Origin: Mycolicibacterium pyrenivorans
GTDB taxonomy: Bacteria > Actinomycetota > Actinomycetes > Mycobacteriales > Mycobacteriaceae
Length of the DNA: 64,000 nt
Direction: 5' to 3'
Assembly (NCBI RefSeq): GCF_025821625.1
Contig: NZ_JACKSH010000065.1
Coordinates: 1 to 64,000 of the forward strand
The number at the start of each line of letters is the position of its first letter. The stretch's first letter is position 1. This document shows positions 25,462-34,656 of the stretch, piece after piece. The notes below the pieces were generated by a model that saw only the letters and a list, made by a program, of their open reading frames with translations, searched no databases and was not told the origin of the DNA. The position numbers and the translations under genes are program-made.

Positions 25462-27350
25462 CGGTTGCCTCCGATCGCCCGGGACAGGTTGATTCCGCTG
25501 GAGATGACCCCGATATGGCTGAACGCCTGCGGGAAGTTACCCAGGAACGACCCGTCACGAGGGTCGATCTCCTCGCTGAGGAGTCCCAGGTGGTTTGCGC
25601 GGGAGCACAGCGAATCGTAGAGCTCCACCGCTTCGTCCAGCCTGCCCTGGCCGGCCAGGTTGTCGACCAGCCAGAACGAGCACAACAAGAACGCGCCCTC
25701 ATCACCGTCGAGCCCGTCGGAGGATACGTCGTGGCGATACCGGTAGAGCAGGCCGTCACCTGCGTCCAGCTCACGCCGGACCGCCTCGACGGTGGACACC
25801 ATCCGCGGGTCGGTGAACTCGACCACGCGACGCAGCGGAAGGGCCAGCAGTGAGCCGTCGAGGCCGCCGCGCGCCGACCCGTCGAGGGAGAGTTGTTCGG
25901 TGAACGTCTGTCGGACGGGGTCCCACGCCCCGTCGCGCAGACTCACGCTGATCTCGTCGTGCGCCGACCGCCATGCCTGTGTGGGACACGTGCGGCCGAT
26001 GAGTTTCGCGATGCGCAGTGCGCGGTCGACGGCGACCTGGCACATCGCCACCGAATAGGTGAACGGACGCCCGCTGTCCCGGATCTCCCAGATGCCGTGA
26101 TCGGGTGTGCGCCAACTGTCGACGGCAGCGTCGGTCAGCGTCGTCAGCGCTGACCAGAGATGGTCGTCGACCTCGCCGCCGGCTCGCACCCATTGGTAGG
26201 CCACGTCGAGCAGTTCGCCGTAGACATCGTGTTGGGTCTGCCCGGATGCCCCGTTGCCCCACCGGACAGGCGCCGAGTTGCGCCATCCCCGCAACTGCGG
26301 ATCGGTCCGCTCCTCGGAAGGCTGGCCACCGTCGAGTGCGTACATGATCGATGGGCCGCCGTCCCGCTCGGCGCACTCCAGTGTCCAGGACAGGAATGCG
26401 TTTGCCTCGCTGGTCAGGCCGATCCGCCGCAGCGCGTACGTGGAGAACGCCGCGTCGCGGACCCAGGTGTAGCGATAGTCCCAATTTCTCTGGCCACCAA
26501 CCCATTCCGGCAGGGATGAGGTCGCCGCGGCCGTGATGGCACCGGTGGAGGCGTGATCGAGCACTTTCAGGGTCAGCGCTGATCGGCGGACCAGATGGCG
26601 TTGCGGGCCTTCGTAGACGATGCCGCTCGCCCAGCGCCGCCACACCTCGGAGGTACTCGCACACTGCGCGCTGGCGGATAAGCCGGTGTGCCCCTGGCGA
26701 TCCGGGGACCACGACAGCGAGGAGTCGTAGGTTTGGCCGGCGCGCAGGGCGATCGTTGCGGTGAGCGCCCCGTCCTCGGCGGGCCGCAACGGATGCGACG
26801 AACGCAGGTGTAAGGGTAGGCCGGGATGGTCGGGTGAGGTGATCGACCACCCGCCGCCAAGGCGATCGAAGTCGCACTGCGCGCGGGGAGCGAATTCGAT
26901 CTGCAACTCGACGGTGCCCGCGACGACACGGACGAGTCGGACGAACTGGCTGCGCGTCGCCGGTGCGATCTCGGCGAGGTCGGCACCTGTACGGAGCGCG
27001 AGGAAGTCGGTCACTTCGACCACGCCGCCGTCTGCCGTCAGCGTTGTCGTCAGTACCGCGGTGTCGTCGGCGTAACGCTGTTCCCCGCTCTGGGCCCCCA
27101 GCGGTGTGATGGACCACTGCCCGCCGCGTTCGGCGTCGAGGAGGGAGACGAAAAGCGGAGCGGCGTCGAACTGCGGAAGGCACAGCCAAGGCACGGTGCC
27201 GTCGCGGCGCACCAGCGCGCACGTCGCACCGTCACCGATGATGCCGTGGTCCTCGATGGGCAGGTACCCGGCACGGGGGACGAAGGGGCGGGTGGGTGCG
27301 ACTCCGGGGATCGGGTGGGGCCAGCGATCGCTGTGATCGGACCGGCTCAT
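25458..27350 (-). CDS. GH15 glucoamylase/trehalase-like glycosidase
   Basis: ATG 27350 gives 630 residues. An N-terminal beta domain opens with GYLPIEDHGIIGDGATCALV, and an (alpha/alpha)6 barrel follows with GGQRNWDYRYTWVRDAAF, which contains the general-acid region of GH15. Mycobacterial GH15 proteins of this length (Rv2402-like) act as trehalases. Coupling to zwf by a four-base overlap suggests that glucose freed from trehalose or alpha-glucan is sent to the pentose phosphate pathway. Glucoamylase activity is the alternative. Confidence 0.88.
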   Translation of the reverse strand: MSRSDHSDRWPHPIPGVAPTRPFVPRAGYLPIEDHGIIGDGATCALVRRDGTVPWLCLPQFDAAPLFVSLLDAERGGQWSITPLGAQSGEQRYADDTAVLTTTLTADGGVVEVTDFLALRTGADLAEIAPATRSQFVRLVRVVAGTVELQIEFAPRAQCDFDRLGGGWSITSPDHPGLPLHLRSSHPLRPAEDGALTATIALRAGQTYDSSLSWSPDRQGHTGLSASAQCASTSEVWRRWASGIVYEGPQRHLVRRSALTLKVLDHASTGAITAAATSSLPEWVGGQRNWDYRYTWVRDAAFSTYALRRIGLTSEANAFLSWTLECAERDGGPSIMYALDGGQPSEERTDPQLRGWRNSAPVRWGNGASGQTQHDVYGELLDVAYQWVRAGGEVDDHLWSALTTLTDAAVDSWRTPDHGIWEIRDSGRPFTYSVAMCQVAVDRALRIAKLIGRTCPTQAWRSAHDEISVSLRDGAWDPVRQTFTEQLSLDGSARGGLDGSLLALPLRRVVEFTDPRMVSTVEAVRRELDAGDGLLYRYRHDVSSDGLDGDEGAFLLCSFWLVDNLAGQGRLDEAVELYDSLCSRANHLGLLSEEIDPRDGSFLGNFPQAFSHIGVISSGINLSRAIGGNR

Positions 27351-27510
27351 CGAGGCTCCAGGTTCTCGTCGGGGGATCGAGCAGGTCGACAAGGTGACCT
27401 TCAGGTCGGGTCAGCCCGTCGGCGTCGTCGATCTCGTGGTGTGCAGCACACACAGATGCAGGACATGCCCGCTATGAGTACCCGCCCGACCGGTGATCTC
27501 AACCGCAGCG

Positions 27511-27637
27511 TCACCTGGGCGTCGCCGGGTGCGACGTCGACGCGCCGGCGAGGAAGCTCTGCATGCGCCGGTACGCCTCTCTCGCGTTGTCGATCCCACC
27601 GTGGCCACCGCCGATTTTCGCAGAGGACGCCGGGTAG
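27511..27637 (-). pseudogene. possible C-terminal remnant of a secreted hydrolase
   Basis: In the 290 bp between the GH15 gene and the amidohydrolase, one frame reads YPASSAKIGGGHGGIDNARE then AYRRMQSFLAG and stops at 27511. This looks like the conserved C-terminal end of a cutinase- or esterase-type protein with no start. It may be the last part of a deleted gene. Confidence is low; the rest of the gap shows nothing. Confidence 0.3.
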
Positions 27638-27640
27638 TCC

Positions 27641-29377
27641 CTAGCTCACCGGTCCGGGCCTGCGGCCCCTGATCAGCGTGCCGGGGCGCGCCGCGGTGGG
27701 CACACCGTTCTCGGCGATCACCTCGCCGGCGACGATCGTGGCGACGTACCCGTCGGCGGTCTGGTCGAGCCGGCGTCCGCCGGCGGGCAGGTCGCTGACC
27801 ACGACCGGTTTGTGCAGCCGCAACGCCGCCGCGTCGATGACGTTGAGGTCGGCCTTGTACCCCGGCGCGATTCGGCCGCGATCGGCCAGCCCGGCGACGC
27901 CCGCCGGCGTCGACGTCAGCTCCCGCACCGCCTCGGCGACCGACAGCCGGCCCGACGGCCGGTCACGCACCCAGTGCGTCAGCATGTAGGTCGGAAACGA
28001 TGCGTCGCAGATCATCCCGTAGTGCGCGCCACCGTCACCGAGCCCCAGCACGACGTCGTCGCGGCGGATCAGTTCGGCGACGGTGTCCAGCGATCCGTCC
28101 CGGAAGTTCGCCAGCGTGACCAGCAGCATCGCGTGGCCGTCCTCGTCGAGAAGGCGGTCGTAGGCCTCCTCGAGCGGGCTCACGCCGTGGGCCTGCGCGC
28201 GGGCGCCGATGGAATCCGACGGTGAGGGCTCGTAGTTCGGGGGGTCGCCGAGCGGGAACATGTAGTTCCAGGCCTGGGCCGCGAACATCAGCGGATGCCC
28301 GTCGGATTCCGGCTTGTCGGCCAGGATCCGCTGTCGCACTTCGGGTTTGCGCATCTCGGCGACATGCTCGGCCAACGGCAGCGCGGCGATCTCCCGGTAG
28401 GACGGATACGTCACGAACGGGTTGCCCGACAGTTCGAGGCCCAGCACCAGCCCGATGGGCCGGGGGAAGATCTGGGCGGTGATCATGGGCCCGTCTGTCC
28501 CGGCGTTGCGGTTGGCCTTCTCGACCATGGTCAGCGCGTCGAGGAAGAACGGGTCCCCGGCGTTGCCGATCGCCAGCGTGAACGTCACGGGCAGGCCGAC
28601 CTCGGCGGCGACGTCGAAGACCGTCTGAAGCACGGGCTCGTAGTCGCCTGCCACCAGGTCCGGCACGAACTGGATCAGACCGCCGCCTGCGTCGTCGACG
28701 CCGCGCGCGATCGCCTCGATCTCGGCGCGGTCGGCGTCGAAGCTCGGGATCGGCCTTCCGCTCTCGGTCTTGTGGAGGGTGAACCGCGACGAGGCGAAGC
28801 CCAGCGCGCCGGCGTGCACGGCCTCGGCGGCCAGTTTCCGCATCATGGCGAGATCTTCAGCGGTGGCGGGCTCGCGATCGACGCCGCGTTGCCCCATCAC
28901 GTACACCCGCAGCGGCGAATGCGGCAGGAACGCCGCCACATCGATGTCACGCCTGCCGGCCGCGACGGCGTCGAGGAACTCCGGGAACGTCTCCCAGTGC
29001 CAGGGCAACCCGTCGACCATCACCACGCCGGGGATGTCCTCGACGCCCGCCATCACGTCGACGAGCACGTCGTGGTCGGCCGCCCGGCACGGAGCGAAAC
29101 CGACACCGCAGTTTCCCATCACGGCCGTCGTCACGCCGTGCGCCGACGATGGTGTCAAGCGGTCCGACCAGATCGCCTGGCCGTCGTAGTGGGTGTGCAG
29201 GTCGACGAAGCCGGGGGTGACGAGCAGGCCGGTGGCGTCGATCTCGCGGGCACCCGAACCGTCCACTGTCCCTACCGCGGCGATGGCGCCGTCGCGCACG
29301 GCGACGGCCCCGACGAAGGGGTCACCGCCGAGTCCGTCGACGATGGTGCCTCCGCGAATCAGCAGATCGAATGTCAT
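27641..29377 (-). CDS. N-acyl-D-amino-acid deacylase-type amidohydrolase
   Basis: ATG 29377 (MTFDLLIRGGTIVDGLGG) gives 578 residues. The metal-binding motif DLHTHYDGQ follows the small N-terminal beta domain; the late motifs GDGGAHYGMICDAS and the C-terminal GYKADLNVIDAAAL complete the D-aminoacylase/dihydroorotase-like amidohydrolase pattern. It would hydrolyse an amide or N-acyl bond with a Zn2+ site in the cytosol. The VOC gene is divergent from it, with only 22 bp between the starts. Confidence 0.9.
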   Translation of the reverse strand: MTFDLLIRGGTIVDGLGGDPFVGAVAVRDGAIAAVGTVDGSGAREIDATGLLVTPGFVDLHTHYDGQAIWSDRLTPSSAHGVTTAVMGNCGVGFAPCRAADHDVLVDVMAGVEDIPGVVMVDGLPWHWETFPEFLDAVAAGRRDIDVAAFLPHSPLRVYVMGQRGVDREPATAEDLAMMRKLAAEAVHAGALGFASSRFTLHKTESGRPIPSFDADRAEIEAIARGVDDAGGGLIQFVPDLVAGDYEPVLQTVFDVAAEVGLPVTFTLAIGNAGDPFFLDALTMVEKANRNAGTDGPMITAQIFPRPIGLVLGLELSGNPFVTYPSYREIAALPLAEHVAEMRKPEVRQRILADKPESDGHPLMFAAQAWNYMFPLGDPPNYEPSPSDSIGARAQAHGVSPLEEAYDRLLDEDGHAMLLVTLANFRDGSLDTVAELIRRDDVVLGLGDGGAHYGMICDASFPTYMLTHWVRDRPSGRLSVAEAVRELTSTPAGVAGLADRGRIAPGYKADLNVIDAAALRLHKPVVVSDLPAGGRRLDQTADGYVATIVAGEVIAENGVPTAARPGTLIRGRRPGPVS

Positions 29378-29399
29378 ACCCCGAATGTACGGTGAGCCC

Positions 29400-29798
29400 A
29401 TGATCGACCACTTCGGAATCAACTGCGCGGATTGGGAGAAGGCGAAGGCCTTCTACGACAAGGTTCTCGGCGTGCTGGGGTACACCCGCCAGATGGACTA
29501 CCAGGTCGCCATCGGTTACGGCGTCGACGGCAAACCCGACTTCTGGATCGCCGACATGAGCGCAGGCGACGCGGCGGGCCCGAACCGTGAGACGCACTTC
29601 GCCTTCCAGGCGGCGGACGCCGAAGCCGTGCAGGCGTTCTACGACGCGGCCCTGGAGGTGGGTGCCGAGTCGCTGCACGCGCCGCGGCTGTGGCCGGAGT
29701 ACCACCCCGGATACTTCGGAGCGTTCGTGCGCGACCCCGACGGAAACAACGTCGAAGCGGTGTTTCACGGACGTCCGGCCGGCGGCGCCCATGTCTGA
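29400..29798 (+). CDS. VOC-family (glyoxalase/bleomycin-resistance fold) protein
   Basis: ATG 29400 gives a 132-residue vicinal-oxygen-chelate protein: MIDHFGINCADWEKAKAFYD at the start (His4 as possible metal ligand), HFAFQAADAEAVQAFYDAAL in the second module and FVRDPDGNNVEAVFHG at the end. The function is not specific from sequence: isomerase, dioxygenase or binding protein. The DinB-like gene starts eight bases before its stop. Confidence 0.88.
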   Translation: MIDHFGINCADWEKAKAFYDKVLGVLGYTRQMDYQVAIGYGVDGKPDFWIADMSAGDAAGPNRETHFAFQAADAEAVQAFYDAALEVGAESLHAPRLWPEYHPGYFGAFVRDPDGNNVEAVFHGRPAGGAHV

Positions 29799-30303
29799 CA
29801 TCGACGCGGCACGGGAACTGCTCCGCGACTCGTTCACCCGCCTGATCGAGCACGTCGACGAACTGACCGACGGCCTCACCGACGACGTCGCGTACTATCG
29901 GCCGACTCCGGAGGCCAACACCATCGCATGGTTGATCTGGCACAGCGCCCGCATCCAGGACGCGCAGTTGTGCGACATCGCGGGCATCGAGCAGATGTGG
30001 TTCCGCGACGGCTGGGTGGACCGGTTCGCGCTCGACCTGCCGCGTGACGCGCACGGCTACGGGCACACCCCGGCGGAGGTGGCCAAGGTGCGCGCGTCGC
30101 CGCAGTTGCTGGCCGGCTATTACCACGCGGTGCACAAGGAGTCGCTGGAGTACGTCGCCTCGGTGTCGGCCGACGAACTCGCCAGGGTGGTGGATCAGAA
30201 CTGGACCCCGCCGGTGACCGCGAGCGCGCGGCTGGTGAGCATCATCGACGATGCCGCGCAGCACCTCGGCCAGGCGGCCTACATCAGGGGCATCGCCAGC
30301 TGA
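29791..30303 (+). CDS. DinB/DUF664-like protein
   Basis: The 170-residue protein has the four-helix DinB fold signature: WLIWHSARIQDAQLCDIAG with the first metal His, HAVHKESLEYV in the middle and IDDAAQHLGQAAYIRG with the last His. Mycobacterial members include mycothiol-dependent maleylpyruvate isomerase-like transferases. It overlaps the VOC gene, so a mycothiol- or metal-linked reaction shared by the two is possible. Confidence 0.85.
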   Translation: MSDIDAARELLRDSFTRLIEHVDELTDGLTDDVAYYRPTPEANTIAWLIWHSARIQDAQLCDIAGIEQMWFRDGWVDRFALDLPRDAHGYGHTPAEVAKVRASPQLLAGYYHAVHKESLEYVASVSADELARVVDQNWTPPVTASARLVSIIDDAAQHLGQAAYIRGIAS

Positions 30304-30314
30304 CCCGGCTCGGT

Positions 30315-30881
30315 GTGGTCCGGTGGTGGCCCGTCGCGGCGTTGGCGGCCATGACGCTGCTGGGGCTCGCGGTGGGAAGGGGCTCGACGGCGCTGGATGA
30401 CCGGTTCCAGGAGCTGGGGCAGACGCACCGGCTGCTGGGCAGGCTGCTGGTGTTCACCGACGGCCGGGTCACGCTCACGTTGTGGGCCCTCCTGCTGGCG
30501 GTCGTGGTGATCCGGCAGAGGTGGCGGTTGACGGCCGTCGTCGCGGCGGCGCCACCCGTCGGGGTCCTGCTGTCGCGGCTGGCCAAACGCGCGTTCGGCC
30601 GGGAGAAGGACGGCGCGATGGCCTACCCGAGCGGGCACACCACGCTCGCGGTGATCGTGTTCGGCCTTGCCGTGCTGATCGCCGGGGCGGCGACGTGGGT
30701 GGTGGTCGCGGCCATGGTGGCAACGCTGCTCGGCGTGCTGGGGCAGGGAGTCTCCTACCACTACTTCACCGATGCCGTCGGCGCGGTCTTCCTCGGCACC
30801 GCGGTGTTGTGCCTCGCTGTGTGGGCCGCCGGACTTGACAGGTGTCAACCCCGCTGCGACGTGGATCACAGGAGTGGTTAG
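30315..30881 (+). CDS. PAP2-family membrane phosphatase
   Basis: The 188-residue protein has five to six hydrophobic helices and the phosphatidic-acid phosphatase signature: KRAFGREKDG, PSGHTT and SYHYFTDAVG with the nucleophile His and its partner Asp. It could dephosphorylate undecaprenyl or other lipid phosphates at the outer face of the membrane. The GTG start at 30315 lies 12 bp after the DinB stop. Confidence 0.88.
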   Translation: MVRWWPVAALAAMTLLGLAVGRGSTALDDRFQELGQTHRLLGRLLVFTDGRVTLTLWALLLAVVVIRQRWRLTAVVAAAPPVGVLLSRLAKRAFGREKDGAMAYPSGHTTLAVIVFGLAVLIAGAATWVVVAAMVATLLGVLGQGVSYHYFTDAVGAVFLGTAVLCLAVWAAGLDRCQPRCDVDHRSG

Positions 30882-30890
30882 CATGAGGTT

Positions 30891-32420
30891 ATGACTGCGA
30901 CGTCCGATGTGGAACTGCCCAACCCGTTCACCGGCACCGGCACCATCAAGAACCCGGCCACCGGGGCCGTGGCCGGCGAGGTGCGGTGGACCGATCCTGC
31001 CGATGTGCCGCGCATCGCGGCGAGCCTGCGCACCGCGCAGAAGGAGTGGGAGGCCCGCGGCCCGAAAGGGCGCGCGAAGGTGCTGGCCCGCTACGCGGTG
31101 TGGCTCGGTGACCACCGCGCCGAGATCGAATCGCTGCTGATCAAGGAGACCGGCAAGTCCGCGGTGGACGCCGCCCAGGAAGTGCCGCTGATCATCATGA
31201 TCGCGTCGTACTACATCAAGACGATGGAGAAGGCCCTCGCGCCGGAGACCCGCCCGGCGTCGCTGCCGTTTCTGTCGATCAAGAAGATCACCGTGCACTA
31301 CCGGCCGCGGCCGGTCGTCGGCGTCATCGCGCCGTGGAACTACCCGGTGGCGAACCTTCTGATGGACACGATCGGGGCGCTCGCCGCGGGCTGTGCCGTG
31401 ATGCTGAAGCCGTCCGAGCGCACCCCGCTGACCGCCGAACTGCTGTTGCGCGGCTGGATCGACTCGGGCGCTCCCGAGGTGATGGCGATCGTGCAGGGGG
31501 CTCGCGAAGCGGTCGAGGCCGTCGTCGACAATTCCGACTACATCCAGTTCACCGGGTCGAGCGCGACCGGCGCCAAGGTGATGGAGCGCGCCGCGCGCCG
31601 GTTGACACCGGTGAGCCTGGAACTCGGCGGCAAAGACCCGATGATCGTTCTCGAGGACGCCGACATCGACCTGGCGGCCCACGCCGCGGTGTGGGGTGCG
31701 ATGTTCAACGCGGGCCAGACGTGTGTGTCGGTGGAACGGGTCTACGTGCTCGAGTCGGTGTACGACCAGTTCGTCGCCGCAGTGGTCCGCGACGTGGAGA
31801 AGCTCAAGCAGGGCGCCGGCGACGGCTACGACTTCGGTGCGCTGATCGACGACACTCAGGTCGAGGTGACCGAGCGCCATGTCCGCGACGCGGTGGCCGC
31901 GGGGGCGAAGGCCGTGACCGGCGGCGAGCGGAAGGCGGGCTCGGGCAGCTTCTACCCGCCGACGGTGCTGGTCGACGTCGACCATTCGATGGCGTGCATG
32001 ACCGAGGAGACCTTCGGTCCGACCCTGCCGATCATGAAGGTCGCCAGCGTCGACGAGGCGATCCGGTTGGCCAACGACAGCCCCTACGGGCTCTCCGCGG
32101 CGGTCTTCTCCCGCGACATCGAACGCGCGAAAGCCGTTGCCGTGCAGTTGGATTGCGGCGCCGTCAACATCAACGACGTGATCTCCAACCTGATGTGCAC
32201 CACCGCTCCGATGGGCGGGTGGAAGACCTCGGGCATGGGTGCGCGCTTCGGCGGCGCCGAGGGTCTGCGCAAGTTCTGCCGCCAGGAGGCCGTGGTCGCC
32301 CCGCGCACCAACGTCGGCGCCGGCGGCAACTACTACAACAACTCGCCGAAGGCCCTCAAGCGGATGAACACGCTGATGACCAAGATGGCGCTGATCCGGC
32401 CGAAGCGCACCGCGAAGTAG
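30891..32420 (+). CDS. aldehyde / succinate-semialdehyde dehydrogenase
   Basis: The 509-residue enzyme has GVIAPWNYPVANLL, the glutamate motif LELGGKDPMIVLEDAD and the nucleophile Cys in NAGQTCVSVERV. It is close to the NADP+-dependent succinate-semialdehyde dehydrogenase GabD2 group of mycobacteria (Rv1731-like), with a C-terminal tail NYYNNSPKALKRMN. It oxidises an aldehyde to the acid in the cytosol. It starts ten bases after the PAP2 stop. Confidence 0.9.
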   Translation: MTATSDVELPNPFTGTGTIKNPATGAVAGEVRWTDPADVPRIAASLRTAQKEWEARGPKGRAKVLARYAVWLGDHRAEIESLLIKETGKSAVDAAQEVPLIIMIASYYIKTMEKALAPETRPASLPFLSIKKITVHYRPRPVVGVIAPWNYPVANLLMDTIGALAAGCAVMLKPSERTPLTAELLLRGWIDSGAPEVMAIVQGAREAVEAVVDNSDYIQFTGSSATGAKVMERAARRLTPVSLELGGKDPMIVLEDADIDLAAHAAVWGAMFNAGQTCVSVERVYVLESVYDQFVAAVVRDVEKLKQGAGDGYDFGALIDDTQVEVTERHVRDAVAAGAKAVTGGERKAGSGSFYPPTVLVDVDHSMACMTEETFGPTLPIMKVASVDEAIRLANDSPYGLSAAVFSRDIERAKAVAVQLDCGAVNINDVISNLMCTTAPMGGWKTSGMGARFGGAEGLRKFCRQEAVVAPRTNVGAGGNYYNNSPKALKRMNTLMTKMALIRPKRTAK

Positions 32421-32423
32421 TCG

Positions 32424-33006
32424 ACCCGCGGCGCTGGGGCGCGCGGGGCGGGTGGTCGCGCTGGAGAAGCCCACCGACCGGGAACGCACCCAGTGGTACT
32501 TCCAGCGCTACGTCAACCATCTGCCCGCGGCCGGCGAGGTCGTGCTGTTCGACCGGTCCTGGTACAACCGCGCCGGCGTGGAGCGGGTGATGGGTTTCTG
32601 TACGCAGGAGCAGCACACCGAGTTCACCCGGCAGGTCCCGCTGTTCGAGCAGATGCTGGTCAACGACGGCATCAGCCTGACGAAGTTGTGGTTCTCGGTG
32701 ACCCGGTCCGAGCAGCGCACCCGCTTCACCATTCGCCAGGTCGACCCGGTGCGGCAGTGGAAACTCTCGCCGACCGACCTGGCCTCGCTCGACAAGTGGG
32801 ATGCCTACACCGCGGCCAAGGAGGACATGTTCGCGCTCACCGACACCGACATCGCCCCGTGGACCGTGGTCAAGAGCAACGACAAGAAGCGCGCCCGCAT
32901 CAACGCGATGCGTTATGTGCTCGGTAAGTTCGACTACGACAACAAGGACCGCGGGGTGGTCGCCGAAGCCGATCCCCTCATCGTGGGACGCGCGCTCGCC
33001 GACTGA
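32424..33006 (+). pseudogene. 5'-truncated polyphosphate kinase 2 (PPK2)
   Basis: A frame from GTG 32452 starts directly at VALEKPTDRERTQWYFQRYV, which in intact PPK2 enzymes follows the Walker A region. It then keeps VVLFDRSWYNRAGVERVMGF (Walker B/lid), FEQMLVNDGISLTKLWFSV and DLASLDKWDAYTAAKEDMF. The N-terminal 80-100 residues with the G-x-D-A-A-G-K-G loop are missing; the upstream bases (GACCCGCGGCGCTGGGGCGC) still resemble the NPRGAR segment but are out of frame. Without the P-loop the product cannot be an active kinase. Confidence 0.75.
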
Positions 33007-33048
33007 CCGAGTCGGGACCGGGCCGCGCCGTCCCGGCAAGGAGGACCT

Positions 33049-33897
33049 GTGCGGTTTCTCGCCGCGCTGATGTTGTGGCTCGTCACGACCGCCGCGCTGG
33101 TGGTCGCGGTGCCGACGGTGTGGGCCCAGGTGACGGTCGTCGGGGAGAGCGGCTATGCCGGGCTGGCGGCCGCGGCGGCGCAGGACCCGCGGCTTCAGGA
33201 CGCGATGGCCGCGGAGCTGACCACCCAGGTGGTGTCGCTGGGCGCCGACAACGGCTACACCCTCAACCCCGAACTGGTCCGCCAGGTCGCGCTGTCCTAC
33301 ACCCGCAACAGCGGCTTCCCGGGACAGTTCGCGCAGGCGAACAGGATCGCGCACCGGTGGATGTTCACCGGCGCCGTCCCCAGTGGTAACTCCACCGATC
33401 AATGGCTCATCGACGTCGCGCCCATGCTGTCGGACCCGTCGTTCGACGCGACGCTGGGCACGCTCGATCTCCAGCTCCCGCCGTCGCTGACGGTGCCGAT
33501 CACCGTGGACTCGCCCGAGTTGCGGCCGGGCAAGCTGCGCTGGCTGGCGACGTGGGGTCCGTGGGCCGCCGTCGCGACGGCCGTGGTGGCCGCGATGTCC
33601 GCCCTGCTGACGCTGGCCGCGGCGCGGTCGCGGGGCAAGGCGCTCACCGCCCTCGGGGTTTCGGCCCTGCTCGTCGGCGCCGCAGGCTGGGCCGGTATCG
33701 AGGTGGGTCGCCGCTACGTGAACTCGGCGCTGAATCGCACGACGGGCGATATCCGGACGGTCGCCGAGGTCATGGTGGGCGCCGCCGAAGACAGCCTGCA
33801 CCTGTGGCTCAACGTCACGCTGGCCGCGGGCGCCGGGCTGGTGGTGCTCGGCGTCATCGCGTCGATGCTCGGTGGCCTGCGGCGAAGCCCGGAGTGA
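33049..33897 (+). CDS. conserved mycobacterial membrane protein
   Basis: The 282-residue protein starts at GTG 33049 after AAGGAGG. Residues 5-26 form an N-terminal membrane segment or signal anchor, followed by an external domain of about 130 residues, then three more helices near 165-190, 198-220 and 250-275. It shows no enzyme motif. Proteins of this plan are conserved in mycobacteria without known function. It is convergent to the ABC permease gene, with the two stops adjacent. Confidence 0.7.
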   Translation: MRFLAALMLWLVTTAALVVAVPTVWAQVTVVGESGYAGLAAAAAQDPRLQDAMAAELTTQVVSLGADNGYTLNPELVRQVALSYTRNSGFPGQFAQANRIAHRWMFTGAVPSGNSTDQWLIDVAPMLSDPSFDATLGTLDLQLPPSLTVPITVDSPELRPGKLRWLATWGPWAAVATAVVAAMSALLTLAAARSRGKALTALGVSALLVGAAGWAGIEVGRRYVNSALNRTTGDIRTVAEVMVGAAEDSLHLWLNVTLAAGAGLVVLGVIASMLGGLRRSPE

Positions 33898-34656
33898 TCA
33901 GGCGGTGTTCTTGGCGATGAAGCGCTGTAGCAGCGGCCAGATGACGGCAAGGTTGTAGACGACGCCACCGACCAGGTACGGCCACCATGTGCCGTGATCG
34001 CTGGCGACCCAGAACGCCTTGGCCGCCCAGTAGGGCGGAAGCACGCCGAAAGCCAGGTTCCATGCCGAGTCGACGAACCAGGGCAGGCAGGGCAGTCCGG
34101 CGATGACGATGCCCAGCAGGCGCACCATCGCGATGCCCTGGATCTTGTTGCTCGCCACCGAGACGATGAGCAGCAGCGTCACCACCGACGAGAGGCCGGC
34201 CACCATCCCGATCGGGATGAGCGCGGGGACCAGCCCCGGTTGCAGGATTCCGCTGAACGACAGCGTGGCCACGACGTAGACGGTGGTGATCACGACGACG
34301 GTGGCCGCGCGGTAGGCGAAGAAGGTGGTCAGCGACACCGGCGTCACCCGTAGCGCGCTCAGCGTGCCCGCGTCGATCTCGTCGAGGACGAGGAACGCCG
34401 CGAGGCCGCCGACGATGATGATGCTGGTCAGCAACAGAAGCGCGGTGATCACCAACGGGTAGTAGGGCACCAGGTCGAAGTCGTAACGTCGGGCCAGCGT
34501 CGCGGTCAGCGGCGGCACCAGCACAACGGTGCCCACCGTCCAGATCACCGGGGCCAACACCAGCATGACGAGCAGTGGATCGCGATACGTGCCGCGAATA
34601 TCGTTGCGGCCGAACGCAGCCCAGGAACGAGCCGCCAGCTGTGCCGATGGGTTCAT
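33898..34656 (-). CDS. ABC exporter permease (second subunit)
   Basis: The 252-residue protein has about six hydrophobic helices of the ABC-2 type. ATG 34656 overlaps the stop of the upstream permease (ATGA). With the other permease (34656-35366) and the ATPase (35363-36238) it forms a three-gene exporter. The fluoroquinolone/daunorubicin-type drug exporters have this composition. Confidence 0.85.
   Translation of the reverse strand: MNPSAQLAARSWAAFGRNDIRGTYRDPLLVMLVLAPVIWTVGTVVLVPPLTATLARRYDFDLVPYYPLVITALLLLTSIIIVGGLAAFLVLDEIDAGTLSALRVTPVSLTTFFAYRAATVVVITTVYVVATLSFSGILQPGLVPALIPIGMVAGLSSVVTLLLIVSVASNKIQGIAMVRLLGIVIAGLPCLPWFVDSAWNLAFGVLPPYWAAKAFWVASDHGTWWPYLVGGVVYNLAVIWPLLQRFIAKNTA

Noticed and set aside
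30279..32489. 736-codon open frame on the - strand
   Set aside because: It is antisense to the PAP2 and aldehyde dehydrogenase genes, which have clear motifs; the antisense product is low-complexity Arg/His/Gly.
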